This document shows, in pieces, positions 1-8,098 of a stretch of 64,000 nt of DNA; position 1 is the first letter of the stretch, and each line of letters starts with the position of its first letter. This stretch comes from Streptomyces cavernae. Its GTDB lineage: Bacteria; Actinomycetota; Actinomycetes; Streptomycetales; Streptomycetaceae. Position numbers and translations under genes: made by a program. The stretch covers positions 62,001-126,000 of the forward strand of contig NZ_RPDJ01000008.1 in the NCBI RefSeq assembly GCF_004023625.1, in the 5' to 3' direction. The notes beneath the pieces were generated by a model that was not told the DNA's origin, did no database searches, and was given only the letters and a program-made list of their open reading frames with translations.

Positions 1-1
1 G

Positions 2-700
2 AGTCTCGAGGCCCTCCACGAGTCCCAGAGCGATCTGCGGACCAGCAAGGCCACCGTGCAACAAAAGCTCAGCGACGCACGGGAACTGCTCTCGAAGCTG
101 ACCGCGGAGGAGAAGGCGCGGCTGGCGGCGATCGAGAAGCAACGACAGGAGGAGGCCAGGCGCAAGGCGGAGGAACTGGCACGCCGGCAGGCCGAGGAGG
201 AGGCCAGGCGCCAGGCCGAGGAGGCGGCGCGGCAGGAAGCGGCCTCGACCGCGGACTCCGGTTCGGCGGCCGACTCAGGCTCGGCGAGCGACTCCGGCTC
301 CGCCTCGGGGACGGGCGCGGACTCGGGGAGCACGAGCGACACCTCCTACGCCACCAAGGCCGACAAAGCTCTCGCCTTCGCCCGCGCACAGATCGGCAAA
401 CCGTACGTCTGGGGTGCCACCGGACCGGAGTCCTACGACTGCTCCGGCCTCACCCAGGCCGCCTGGAAGGCCGCCGGGGTCACCCTGCCGCGCACCACAT
501 GGGACCAGGTCGACGCGGGCACCACGGTCCCGCTCGCCGATGCCCGGCCCGGCGACCTGGTCTTCTTCTACGACGACATCAGCCACGTCGGCATCTACAT
601 CGGCGAGGGCAAGATGATCCACGCCCCGAAGCCGGGGGAGTACGTCCGAGAGGAGTCGATCTACTACATGCCGATCCACAGCGTGGTGCGGCCGGCATAG
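2..700 (+). CDS. NlpC/P60 (C40) cell-wall peptidase, 5' end missing
   Basis: The reading frame is open from the first bases of the window, so the true start lies upstream and only the C-terminal part is present. The visible part has three regions: a charged Ala/Glu/Arg-rich coiled coil (from about base 60 to 240), a Ser/Asp/Gly-rich linker (about 240-345), then an NlpC/P60 domain. The domain shows the catalytic Cys in YDCSGL (codon 440-442), the catalytic His in SHVGIYIG and a third polar residue in KMIHAP. Coiled coil plus linker plus terminal NlpC/P60 is the layout of secreted RipA-like D,L-endopeptidases that cut the peptidoglycan stem peptide. The signal peptide would be upstream and is not seen. 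Confidence 0.93.
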   Translation, partial: SLEALHESQSDLRTSKATVQQKLSDARELLSKLTAEEKARLAAIEKQRQEEARRKAEELARRQAEEEARRQAEEAARQEAASTADSGSAADSGSASDSGSASGTGADSGSTSDTSYATKADKALAFARAQIGKPYVWGATGPESYDCSGLTQAAWKAAGVTLPRTTWDQVDAGTTVPLADARPGDLVFFYDDISHVGIYIGEGKMIHAPKPGEYVREESIYYMPIHSVVRPA

Positions 701-789
701 CGCGACGCATCGGCGCCGCGCTCTTGTGCGGGCAGGATCAGCGGGCGAGATTGCGGGCGTCGTCCGGGTCGTCCTCCCGCTCGACGAGA

Positions 790-1080
790 CCGCGGGGTCG
801 GGTGGGCCGGTACGCGGTCCAGCTGCTCGCCACGCGCAAGGTGACCGTCGTGGCACCGGTACCGCCGACGACGTGGAACGGCTCACCGCCCTCGGGGCCA
901 CGACCGTCGTGGACTACACCGCCGGTTCCATAGCGGACCAGGTGCGCGACGCCCACCCCGACGGCGACGACGCGCTGGTCAACCGGGTCGGCTACACCGC
1001 CGCCGAGGTCCCGCTGGACACGGTCCACAGGGGCGGCACGGCAGCGACCACCTCCCAGGGCGGACCCCGAGCGGCATCGG
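790..1080 (+). pseudogene. Decayed fragment of a quinone/zinc-type oxidoreductase (MDR family)
   Basis: About 95 codons of a medium-chain dehydrogenase cofactor-binding domain remain, split over two frames. The first frame reads VGRYAVQLLATRKVTVVA, the Rossmann motif of NADPH:quinone reductases. After a shift near base 862-870 another frame reads DDVERLTALGATTVVDYT and continues to DALVNRVGYTAAEVPLDTV. The catalytic N-terminal domain and the C-terminal end are both absent, and no start with a ribosome binding site is present. It lies between the NlpC/P60 gene and the end of tesB. I infer a remnant of a deleted gene. A sequencing frameshift alone could not explain the missing domain. Confidence 0.7.
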
Positions 1081-1092
1081 TGGAAGAGCGGA

Positions 1093-1962
1093 TCAGCCCA
1101 GCTTCCGGAACAGCCCCTCCTGCACCACGGACACCACCAACTGCCCATCCCGGTCGTAGATGCGACCCCGGGCCAGGCCCCGACCGCCCACCGCGATGGG
1201 GGACTCCTGGTCGTACAGCAGCCATTCGTCGGCGCGGAACGGCCGGTGGAACCACATCGCGTGGTCCAGGGAGGCCATGTCGAAGCCTCGCGGCCCCCAC
1301 AGCGGTTCGACCGGGATGCGGACCGCGTCCAGCAGGGTCATGTCGCTGGCGTAGGTGAGCGCACAGGTGTGGACCAACGGGTCGTCGCCCAGCGGACCCA
1401 CCGCACGCATCCAGACCGCGCTGCGCGGCTCGGCGCCCTGGAGTTCGTCGGGCGTCCAGCGCAGCCGGTCGACGTAGCGGAGGTCGAAGGGCTGACGCCG
1501 GGCCATGCGCTCGAACTGCTCGGGGAGGCTGCCCAGATGGGCCCGGATCTCGTCCGTGACCGTCGGCAGCGCCTCGGGGTCGGGAACCGTGCGGGCCGGC
1601 GGCAGCTGGTGCTCGAAGCTGCCCTCCTCCGGCTTGTGGAAGGACGCGGTGAGGTTGAAGATCGTGCGGCCCTGCTGCACGGCGGTGACGCGACGCGTGG
1701 TGAACGAGCGTCCGTCCCGGACCCGTTCGACCTGGTACACGATCGGCACGCCCGGTCGGCCCGGGCGCAGGAAGTACGCGTGCAACGAGTGCACCGGCCG
1801 GTCCCCGTCGGTCGTCCGGCCGGCCGCGACCAGCGCCTGGCCCGCGACCTGGCCGCCGAAGACCCGCTGCAGGGACTCCTGCGGACTGCGCCCGCGGAAG
1901 ATGTTGACCTCGATCTGCTCCAGGTCGAGCAGATCGACGAGCCGCTCCGCCGGGTTCGTCAT
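1093..1962 (-). CDS. tesB: Acyl-CoA thioesterase II
   Basis: The 289-residue product has the length and double hot-dog layout of TesB enzymes, which hydrolyse medium- and long-chain acyl-CoA to free fatty acid and CoA. Family features seen: FRGRSPQESLQRVFGGQVAGQ near the N-terminus, SLHAYFLRPG, RDGRSFTTRRV, and in the second half ASLDHAMWFHRPFRADEWLL followed by VVQEGLFR, which carry the conserved Asp and Gln of the catalytic triad. It reads in the same direction as the helicase gene 37 bp upstream and may be transcribed with it. Start ATG gives MTNPAERLVDLLDLE, typical for the actinobacterial family. Confidence 0.95.
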   Translation of the reverse strand: MTNPAERLVDLLDLEQIEVNIFRGRSPQESLQRVFGGQVAGQALVAAGRTTDGDRPVHSLHAYFLRPGRPGVPIVYQVERVRDGRSFTTRRVTAVQQGRTIFNLTASFHKPEEGSFEHQLPPARTVPDPEALPTVTDEIRAHLGSLPEQFERMARRQPFDLRYVDRLRWTPDELQGAEPRSAVWMRAVGPLGDDPLVHTCALTYASDMTLLDAVRIPVEPLWGPRGFDMASLDHAMWFHRPFRADEWLLYDQESPIAVGGRGLARGRIYDRDGQLVVSVVQEGLFRKLG

Positions 1963-1999
1963 GGCTGATTCTCTCCTCTGCTGGGAAGCCGACCGATGC

Positions 2000-4513
2000 T
2001 CACAGCTGACCGACCTCGGTGACCCGGACCACGGCGCGGCCCTCGGCGTCGGAGGCCGCCAGGTCGATCTCCGCGCTGATGCCCCAGTCGTGGTCTCCGT
2101 TCGGGTCGGCGAAAGCCTGCCGCACCCGCCACAGACCGTGCTGCGGCTCCTCCTCGATCATCAGCAGCCGTGGGCCGCGCGCGTCGGGACCGGTGCCGAG
2201 CTCGTCGTACTCGTCCCAGTACTTGTCCATCGCCTCGCCCCACGCCTCGGCGTCCCAGCCCGACTCCGCGTCCATCTCGCCGAGTTCGCCGATCTGGTCG
2301 AGCGCGGCGAGTTCGACCCGGCGGAACATCGCGTTGCGGACCAGCACCCGGAATGCGCGGGCGTTGGAGGTGACCGGCTTGACCTGGTCGGCCTTCTCCT
2401 GGGCCTCCTCGGCCGTCATCTCCTCCGGGTTGGCGAGCTGCTCCCACTCGTCGAGGAGGCTGGAGTCGACCTGGCGCACCATCTCGCCGAGCCAGGCGAT
2501 CAGGTCCTCCAGGTCGTCGGACTTGAGGTCGTCCGGGACGGTGTGTTCAAGGGCCTTGTAAGCGCTGGCCAGGTAGCGCAGCACGATGCCCTCCGTGCGG
2601 GCGAGCTCGTAGAAGGACACGAACTCGGTGAACGACATCGCCCGTTCGTACATGTCACGGATCACGGACTTCGGCGACAGGGGATGGTCGCCGACCCAGG
2701 GGTGGCTCTTGCGGTAGGTGTTGTAGGCGTGGGAGAGCAACTCCTCCAGCGGCTTGGGGTAGGAGACGTCCTGGAGCCGCTCCATCCGCTCCTCGTACTC
2801 GACACCGTCCGCCTTCATCGCCGCGACCGCCTCGCCGCGTGCCTTGTTCTGCTGGGCGGCGAGGATCTGCCGGGGGTCGTCCAGCGTCGACTCGACGACG
2901 GACACCATGTCCAGCGCGTACGAGGGTGATTCGGGGTCCAGCAGCTCGAACGCGGCCAGCGCGAACGTGGACAGCGGCTGGTTGAGCGCGAAGTCCTGCT
3001 GGAGGTCGACGGTCAGCCGCATCGTCCGGCCGGTGGCGTCCGGCTGGTCGAGCTTCTCGACGATGCCGCCGTCGAGGAGCGACCGGTAGATCGCGATCGC
3101 CCGCCGGATGTGCCGCAACTGCTGTTTGCGCGGCTCGTGGTTGTCCTCCAGCAGGTGCCGCATGGCCTCGAACGGATCGCCGGGCCGGGCGATCACCGAC
3201 AGCAGCATCGCGTGCGTGACCCGGAACCGGGAGCTGAGCGGCTCGGGTTCGGAGGCGATGAGCTTCTCGTAGGTGTTCTCCGTCCAGCCCACGAAACCCT
3301 CGGGGGCCTTCTTGCGGACCACCTTGCGGCGCTTCTTCGGATCGTCGCCCGCCTTGGCGAGTGCCTTCTCGTTCTCGATGACGTGCTCGGGCGCCTGCGC
3401 GACCACCAGCCCGGCCGTGTCGAACCCGGCCCGTCCGGCGCGGCCCGCGATCTGGTGGAACTCCCGCGCGCGCAGCGTCCGTACACGGCTGCCGTCGTAC
3501 TTCGTCAGGGCCGTGAACAGCACCGTGCGGATGGGGACGTTGACGCCCACGCCGAGCGTGTCCGTGCCGCAGATGACCTTCAGCAGCCCCGCCTGGGCCA
3601 GCTTCTCCACCAGCCGCCGGTACTTGGGCAGCATGCCCGCGTGGTGGACGCCGATGCCGTGGCGCACATAACGGGAGAGGTTGCGGCCGAACTTGGTGGT
3701 GAAGCGGAAGTTGCCGATCAGCTCGGCGATCTGGTCCTTCTCCTCGCGCGAGCACATGTTGATGCTCATCAGCGCCTGCGCCCGCTCCACGGCCTGCGCC
3801 TGGGTGAAGTGCACGATGTAGACCGGGGCCTGCCGGGTCTCCAGCAGTTCGGTGAGCGTCTCCGTCAGCGGGGTCAGCCGGTACTCGTAGGACAGCGGCA
3901 CCGGCCGTGTCGCCGAGCGGACCACGGCGGTGGGGCGGCCCGTGCGGCGGGTGAGGTCCTTCTCGAACATCGAGACGTCGCCGAGGGTCGCCGACATCAG
4001 GACGAACTGCGCCTGCGGCAGTTCGAGGATGGGGATCTGCCAGGCCCAGCCGCGGTCGCCCTCCGCGTAGAAGTGGAACTCGTCCATCACGACCTGGCCG
4101 ACGTCCGCCTGCTTCCCGTCGCGCAGGGCGATGGAGGCGAGGACCTCGGCGGTGCAGCAGATCACGGGGGCGTCGGCGTTGACGGAGGCGTCGCCGGTGA
4201 GCATGCCCACGTTCTCGGTGCCGAAGAGCTTGCACAGCTCGAAGAACTTCTCCGAGACCAGTGCCTTGATGGGGGCGGTGTAGAAGGTGACCTCGTCACG
4301 GGCCAGTGCCGCGAAGTGCGCACCCGCCGCGATCATGCTCTTGCCGGAGCCGGTGGGCGTCGAAACGATCACGTTCGCACCCGAAACCACTTCGATGAGC
4401 GCCTCCTCCTGATGGGGATAGAGGGTGAGACCGCGTTCCCCGGCCCACGACTCGAAGGCTTCGTAGAGGGCGTCGGGATCTGCGGTCTGCGGCAACTGAT
4501 CGATAAGGGTCAC
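2000..4513 (-). CDS. Ski2-like DEAD/DEAH-box helicase with DUF3516-type C-terminus
   Basis: The 837-residue superfamily 2 helicase has Walker A STPTGSGKS at residues 51-59, the DEFH box at 144-147, the MSATLGD motif III and motif VI HQIAGRAGRAGFD. The long C-terminal half matches the actinobacterial DUF3516-type extension. It probably remodels RNA or DNA using ATP; the substrate is not known to me. I chose the GTG at 4513 (VTLIDQLPQ) because a GGGGAT sequence precedes it. The open frame continues about 139 codons further upstream, but that part is low-complexity, overlaps the start of the divergent DUF457 gene and has no family resemblance. Confidence 0.93.
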   Translation of the reverse strand: MTLIDQLPQTADPDALYEAFESWAGERGLTLYPHQEEALIEVVSGANVIVSTPTGSGKSMIAAGAHFAALARDEVTFYTAPIKALVSEKFFELCKLFGTENVGMLTGDASVNADAPVICCTAEVLASIALRDGKQADVGQVVMDEFHFYAEGDRGWAWQIPILELPQAQFVLMSATLGDVSMFEKDLTRRTGRPTAVVRSATRPVPLSYEYRLTPLTETLTELLETRQAPVYIVHFTQAQAVERAQALMSINMCSREEKDQIAELIGNFRFTTKFGRNLSRYVRHGIGVHHAGMLPKYRRLVEKLAQAGLLKVICGTDTLGVGVNVPIRTVLFTALTKYDGSRVRTLRAREFHQIAGRAGRAGFDTAGLVVAQAPEHVIENEKALAKAGDDPKKRRKVVRKKAPEGFVGWTENTYEKLIASEPEPLSSRFRVTHAMLLSVIARPGDPFEAMRHLLEDNHEPRKQQLRHIRRAIAIYRSLLDGGIVEKLDQPDATGRTMRLTVDLQQDFALNQPLSTFALAAFELLDPESPSYALDMVSVVESTLDDPRQILAAQQNKARGEAVAAMKADGVEYEERMERLQDVSYPKPLEELLSHAYNTYRKSHPWVGDHPLSPKSVIRDMYERAMSFTEFVSFYELARTEGIVLRYLASAYKALEHTVPDDLKSDDLEDLIAWLGEMVRQVDSSLLDEWEQLANPEEMTAEEAQEKADQVKPVTSNARAFRVLVRNAMFRRVELAALDQIGELGEMDAESGWDAEAWGEAMDKYWDEYDELGTGPDARGPRLLMIEEEPQHGLWRVRQAFADPNGDHDWGISAEIDLAASDAEGRAVVRVTEVGQL

Positions 4514-4665
4514 ATCCCCATCTTGCCTGTCCTGCCGCCCGATGGGGGAATCGCCTGCTGGTACGAAGATCGCAAACGCTACGCTGTGGCGCCGACGGAG
4601 CGTCAAGGCCCCGACGGACGGGGCGGCCAGGCAGAGGTTCGGGAAGAACGGGGCGGGACACGGCC

Positions 4666-5460
4666 ATGATGGGACCAGCACACTCACTCTCGGGAGCCGC
4701 GGCCTGGCTCGGCGTCGGCGCGGCGGCCGCCGCCACGGGCCACACGATGCCCTGGCCGGTGCTCGTGACCGGCGCGCTGATCTGCGCCGGTGCGGCACTC
4801 GCCCCGGACCTGGACCACAAGGCGGCCACCATCTCGCGGTCCTTCGGCCCCCTGTCCCGATGGGTCTGCGAGATCGTCGACAAGCTCTCCTACGCCGTCT
4901 ACAAGGCGACGAAGAAGCAGGGCGACCCACGTCGTTCCGGCGGTCACCGCACGCTGACGCACACCTGGCTGTGGGCGGTACTGCTCGGCGCGGGCACCGC
5001 GGCCGCGGCGATCACCGGGGGACGCTGGGCGGTCCTCGGCATCCTCTTCGTGCACATCGTGCTCGCGATCGAGGGGCTGCTGTGGCGGGCGACCCGTGGC
5101 TCCAGCGCCGACGTCCTGGTCTGGCTGCTGGCCGCGACCAGCTCCTGGATCCTGGCGGGCGTGCTGGACGAACCGGGCAACGGCTCGGACTGGCTGTTCA
5201 CCGCGCCGGGGCAGGAGTACCTGTGGCTGGGGCTGCCGATCGTGCTCGGGGCGCTGGTCCACGACATCGGGGACGCGCTCACGGTCTCCGGCTGCCCGAT
5301 CCTCTGGCCGATACCCATCGGCCGCAAGCGCTGGTACCCGGTGGGCCCGCCCAAGGCCATGCGGTTCCGGGCCGGCAGCTGGGTCGAGCTGAGGGTGCTG
5401 ATGCCCGCGTTCATGCTGCTCGGTGGAGTGGGGTGCGCGGCGGCGCTCAACGTGATCTGA
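4666..5460 (+). CDS. DUF457 / YdjM-like membrane protein (putative metal-dependent hydrolase)
   Basis: The 264-residue product has several membrane segments and the conserved His/Asp pattern of the YdjM-like metal-dependent hydrolase family: HSLSGA near the N-terminus, APDLDHK around residue 46 and GGHRTLTHTWLW near residue 95. A late segment GALVHDIGDALTVSGCPILW fits the same family. The biochemical activity of this family is unproven; a membrane metal hydrolase is the usual prediction. It is transcribed away from the helicase gene. It faces the DUF5709 gene tail to tail, with a repeat-filled gap between them. Confidence 0.85.
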   Translation: MMGPAHSLSGAAAWLGVGAAAAATGHTMPWPVLVTGALICAGAALAPDLDHKAATISRSFGPLSRWVCEIVDKLSYAVYKATKKQGDPRRSGGHRTLTHTWLWAVLLGAGTAAAAITGGRWAVLGILFVHIVLAIEGLLWRATRGSSADVLVWLLAATSSWILAGVLDEPGNGSDWLFTAPGQEYLWLGLPIVLGALVHDIGDALTVSGCPILWPIPIGRKRWYPVGPPKAMRFRAGSWVELRVLMPAFMLLGGVGCAAALNVI

Positions 5461-5505
5461 GCGCCGGGAACGCGTGGGTCGAGCGGGTCAAGCGGACGCG
5501 CGGCG

Positions 5506-5598
5506 CCGTCTCACCCGCATACGCGCGGCAGGGTCTCACCCGTATACGCGCGGCACGGTCCCGCCTGTAAAACGCGGCGCCTTCTCACCCGTACACGG
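5506..5598. repeat. Degenerate 25-bp tandem repeat, about four units
   Basis: Four consecutive roughly 25-bp units share the core TCTCACCCGTATACGCGCGG. The second is nearly identical to the first, while the third and fourth are diverged. The array fills the convergent gap after the DUF457 gene and runs into the last codons of the DUF5709 gene (stop at 5585). No terminator-like hairpin is evident here. Confidence 0.6.
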
Positions 5599-6055
5599 TG
5601 TCGTCGTCGACGATGTGCACCGCGGCCTCCTCCGCCGACGCCGCGGCCCCGTCGATGCCGATGTCGGTGGCGACCAGCCCGCTCTCGTCGTCCTCGCGGG
5701 TGCCCTCGTCGGGGGCGACCAGACGGCCCGAGCGCAGATGGCCCACCTCGTCGTCCAGGAGCTCACCGTCGGTGTCCTGGCAGTCGCCCATGCCGTCCCC
5801 GTTGGGCGCCTGGAGGTCGGGCAGCTCCTCGGCGAGGCGTTCGTCGAGGGTCTCGCCGCGCAGGCGCTCCGCCGCGGTCACCCCCAGGTGTTCCACTGCC
5901 CACGGCCGTTCCGGCGGCGACCAGCCCCGGTCGAGGGGGTCGGCGACACCGTCGGAATCCAGGGTGTCGGAGGAATCCAGCAGCCCCGCGTCGTCCTGCA
6001 CCTCGGATCCGTCGGGCTGGTAGACGTCGTCCCCCCAGCCCTCGCCGCTGTCCAC
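5585..6055 (-). CDS. DUF5709 domain-containing protein
   Basis: The 156-residue acidic soluble protein matches the actinobacterial DUF5709 family, recognised from GWGDDVYQPDGSEVQDD at the N-terminus, LDSDGVADPLDRGWSPPERP, and the C-terminal EEAAVHIVDDD. Its function is unknown. I chose the GTG at 6055 because GGAGG lies six bases upstream; the frame stays open upstream but is arginine-rich and unlike the family. The 258-bp gap to the next gene holds a short direct repeat (CCGCCACGACACTGTGA, near 6258 and 6290) and nothing else I recognise. Confidence 0.85.
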   Translation of the reverse strand: MDSGEGWGDDVYQPDGSEVQDDAGLLDSSDTLDSDGVADPLDRGWSPPERPWAVEHLGVTAAERLRGETLDERLAEELPDLQAPNGDGMGDCQDTDGELLDDEVGHLRSGRLVAPDEGTREDDESGLVATDIGIDGAAASAEEAAVHIVDDDTVYG

Positions 6056-6313
6056 GTCAAACCTCCAGGTCGTGGGACGAGCGGATCCACCACGGCCGGC
6101 GGAAGGCCGGGTGCTGATCCGGCCGTCCGCAAAGCCGCACTTCCCGGACACCACCGAACCGGTGCCACATCCAGCCTTCCACTGTCGATCGATGCCGCGC
6201 AACGGCACGGGACACACGACCGTCACGACCCCGTGAGGCGGCAGGGGCGCGCGCCCGCCACGACACTGTGAAGGCGCACAGGCCCCGACCGCCACGACAC
6301 TGTGAGGGGGCAC

Positions 6314-8098
6314 TCACCCGTGCCAGGACCGCCACAGCGCCGCGTACGCGCCGTTCGCCGCGACCAGCTCGTCATGGCTGCCCAGCTCGCTGATCCGGCC
6401 GTTCTCGACGACGGCGATGACGTCGGCGTCGTGCGCGGTGTGCAGCCGGTGCGCGATGGCGACCACGGTCCGGCCGTCCAGGACCCGGGCCAGCGAGCGC
6501 TCCAGATGACGGGCCGCGCGCGGGTCGAGCAGCGAGGTCGCCTCGTCCAGCACCAGAGTGTGCGGGTCGGCCAGGACCAGCCGCGCCAGCGCGATCTGCT
6601 GGGCCTGCGCCGGGGTGAGCGCGAGCCCGCCGGAGCCGACCTCCGTGTCCAGGCCGTCGTCCAGCGCCCGCGCCCAGCCGTCCGCGTCGACCGCGCTCAG
6701 CGCCGACCACAGCTCGGCGTCCCCCGCCCCGCTGCGGGCCAGCAGCAGGTTGTCGCGCAGGGAACCCACGAAGACGTGGTGCTCCTGGTTGACCAGCGCC
6801 ACATGGGAGCGCACCGCCTCGGCCGGCATCCGGGACAGCTCGGCGCCGCCCAGCGCGACCCGGCCCTCGCGGGGCGCGTAGATCCCGGCGAGGAGCCGGC
6901 CCAGCGTGGACTTGCCCGCCCCGGAGGGGCCGACCAGGGCGAGCCGGGCGCCGGGCGCCACCTCCAGCGACACCTCGCGCAGTACGTCCACCCCCGCGCG
7001 GTAGCCGAAACGGACCCGCTCCGCGTGCACATCACGCCCGTCGGGCACCACGGAGGCGTCGCCCGCTTCCGGCTCGATGTCCCGGACGCCGACCAGCCGG
7101 GCCAGCGACACCTGGGCGACCTGCAGCTCGTCGTACCAGCGCAGGATCAGCCCGATGGGGTCGACGAGCATCTGTGCGATGAGCGCGCCCGTGGTCAGCT
7201 GACCGACGTCGATCCAGCCCTCGAGGACGAAAGCGCCTCCGATCATCAGCACGGACGCGAGGACGGTCACATGGGTGAGGTTGATGACCGGGAACAGCAC
7301 GGTCCGCAGCCAGAGCGTGTACCGCTCCCACTGGGTCCACTCGAAGACGCGCCGGTCCGACAGCTCGATCCGGCGGGCGCCGAGCCGGTGCGCCTCCACG
7401 GTGCGGCCGGCGTCCACGGTCTCGGTGAGGGCGGCGGCGACCGCCGCGTACCCGGCCGCCTCGGACCGGTACGCGGACGGCGCCCGCTTGAAGTACCAGC
7501 GGCAGCCGGCCACCAGCAGCGGCACCGCGACCAGGACGGCGAGTGCGAGCGGCGGCGCGGTCACCGCGAGACCACCCATCAGCAGTGCCGCCCAGACCAC
7601 CCCGATGGCGAGCTGCGGCACGGCCTCGCGCATGGCGTTGGCGAGCCGGTCGATGTCGGTGGTGATCCGGGACAGCAGATCACCCGTGCCCGCGCGTTCC
7701 AGGACGCCCGGCGGCAGCCCCACCGACCGGACGAGGAAGTCCTCCCGCAGGTCGGCGAGCATCCGCTCACCGAGCATCGCGCCGCGCAGCTGCACCTCCC
7801 TGACGAACCCGGCCTGGACGACCAGGGCGAGCACGAACAGGGCGGCGGTGCGTTCCAGGTGGAGCTCGGCCGCCGAGGCGTCGGCGACGCGTTCCACCAG
7901 GCCGCCCAGCAGGTACGGGCCCGCCATGGAGGCGATCACGGCGGCCGTGTTGACGCCGATGAGCAGCAGGAAGGCCCGCCGGTGCCGACGGAACAGCTCG
8001 ACCACGTAGGCACGTACGGTCGAGGGGGCGCCGACGGGCAGCGTGTTCGCCGTCGTCGGCGCGGCGGGGTCGTACGCCGGTGGCGCAACGCCGATCAT
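6314..8098 (-). CDS. ABC exporter subunit B (TMD-NBD), intact Walker A, degenerate signature
   Basis: This 594-residue half-transporter has an N-terminal six-helix export domain and a C-terminal ATPase domain. The Walker A motif is intact (GPSGAGKST), Walker B is LVLDEATS with the catalytic Glu, and the H-loop His is present (AIAHRL). The signature is not LSGGQ but reads ALTPAQAQQIALARL. Its ATG overlaps the stop of the upstream exporter gene by four bases (ATGA), so the two are co-translated and very likely form a heterodimer. The substrate cannot be read from the sequence; related pairs export lipids, peptides or drugs. Confidence 0.93.
   Translation of the reverse strand: MIGVAPPAYDPAAPTTANTLPVGAPSTVRAYVVELFRRHRRAFLLLIGVNTAAVIASMAGPYLLGGLVERVADASAAELHLERTAALFVLALVVQAGFVREVQLRGAMLGERMLADLREDFLVRSVGLPPGVLERAGTGDLLSRITTDIDRLANAMREAVPQLAIGVVWAALLMGGLAVTAPPLALAVLVAVPLLVAGCRWYFKRAPSAYRSEAAGYAAVAAALTETVDAGRTVEAHRLGARRIELSDRRVFEWTQWERYTLWLRTVLFPVINLTHVTVLASVLMIGGAFVLEGWIDVGQLTTGALIAQMLVDPIGLILRWYDELQVAQVSLARLVGVRDIEPEAGDASVVPDGRDVHAERVRFGYRAGVDVLREVSLEVAPGARLALVGPSGAGKSTLGRLLAGIYAPREGRVALGGAELSRMPAEAVRSHVALVNQEHHVFVGSLRDNLLLARSGAGDAELWSALSAVDADGWARALDDGLDTEVGSGGLALTPAQAQQIALARLVLADPHTLVLDEATSLLDPRAARHLERSLARVLDGRTVVAIAHRLHTAHDADVIAVVENGRISELGSHDELVAANGAYAALWRSWHG

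Noticed and set aside
4514..4930. N-terminal extension of the helicase to about 976 residues
   Set aside because: The extra 139 codons are Arg/Pro/Ser-rich, overlap the divergent DUF457 gene and lack a ribosome binding site, whereas the GTG at 4513 has one and gives a normal family start.
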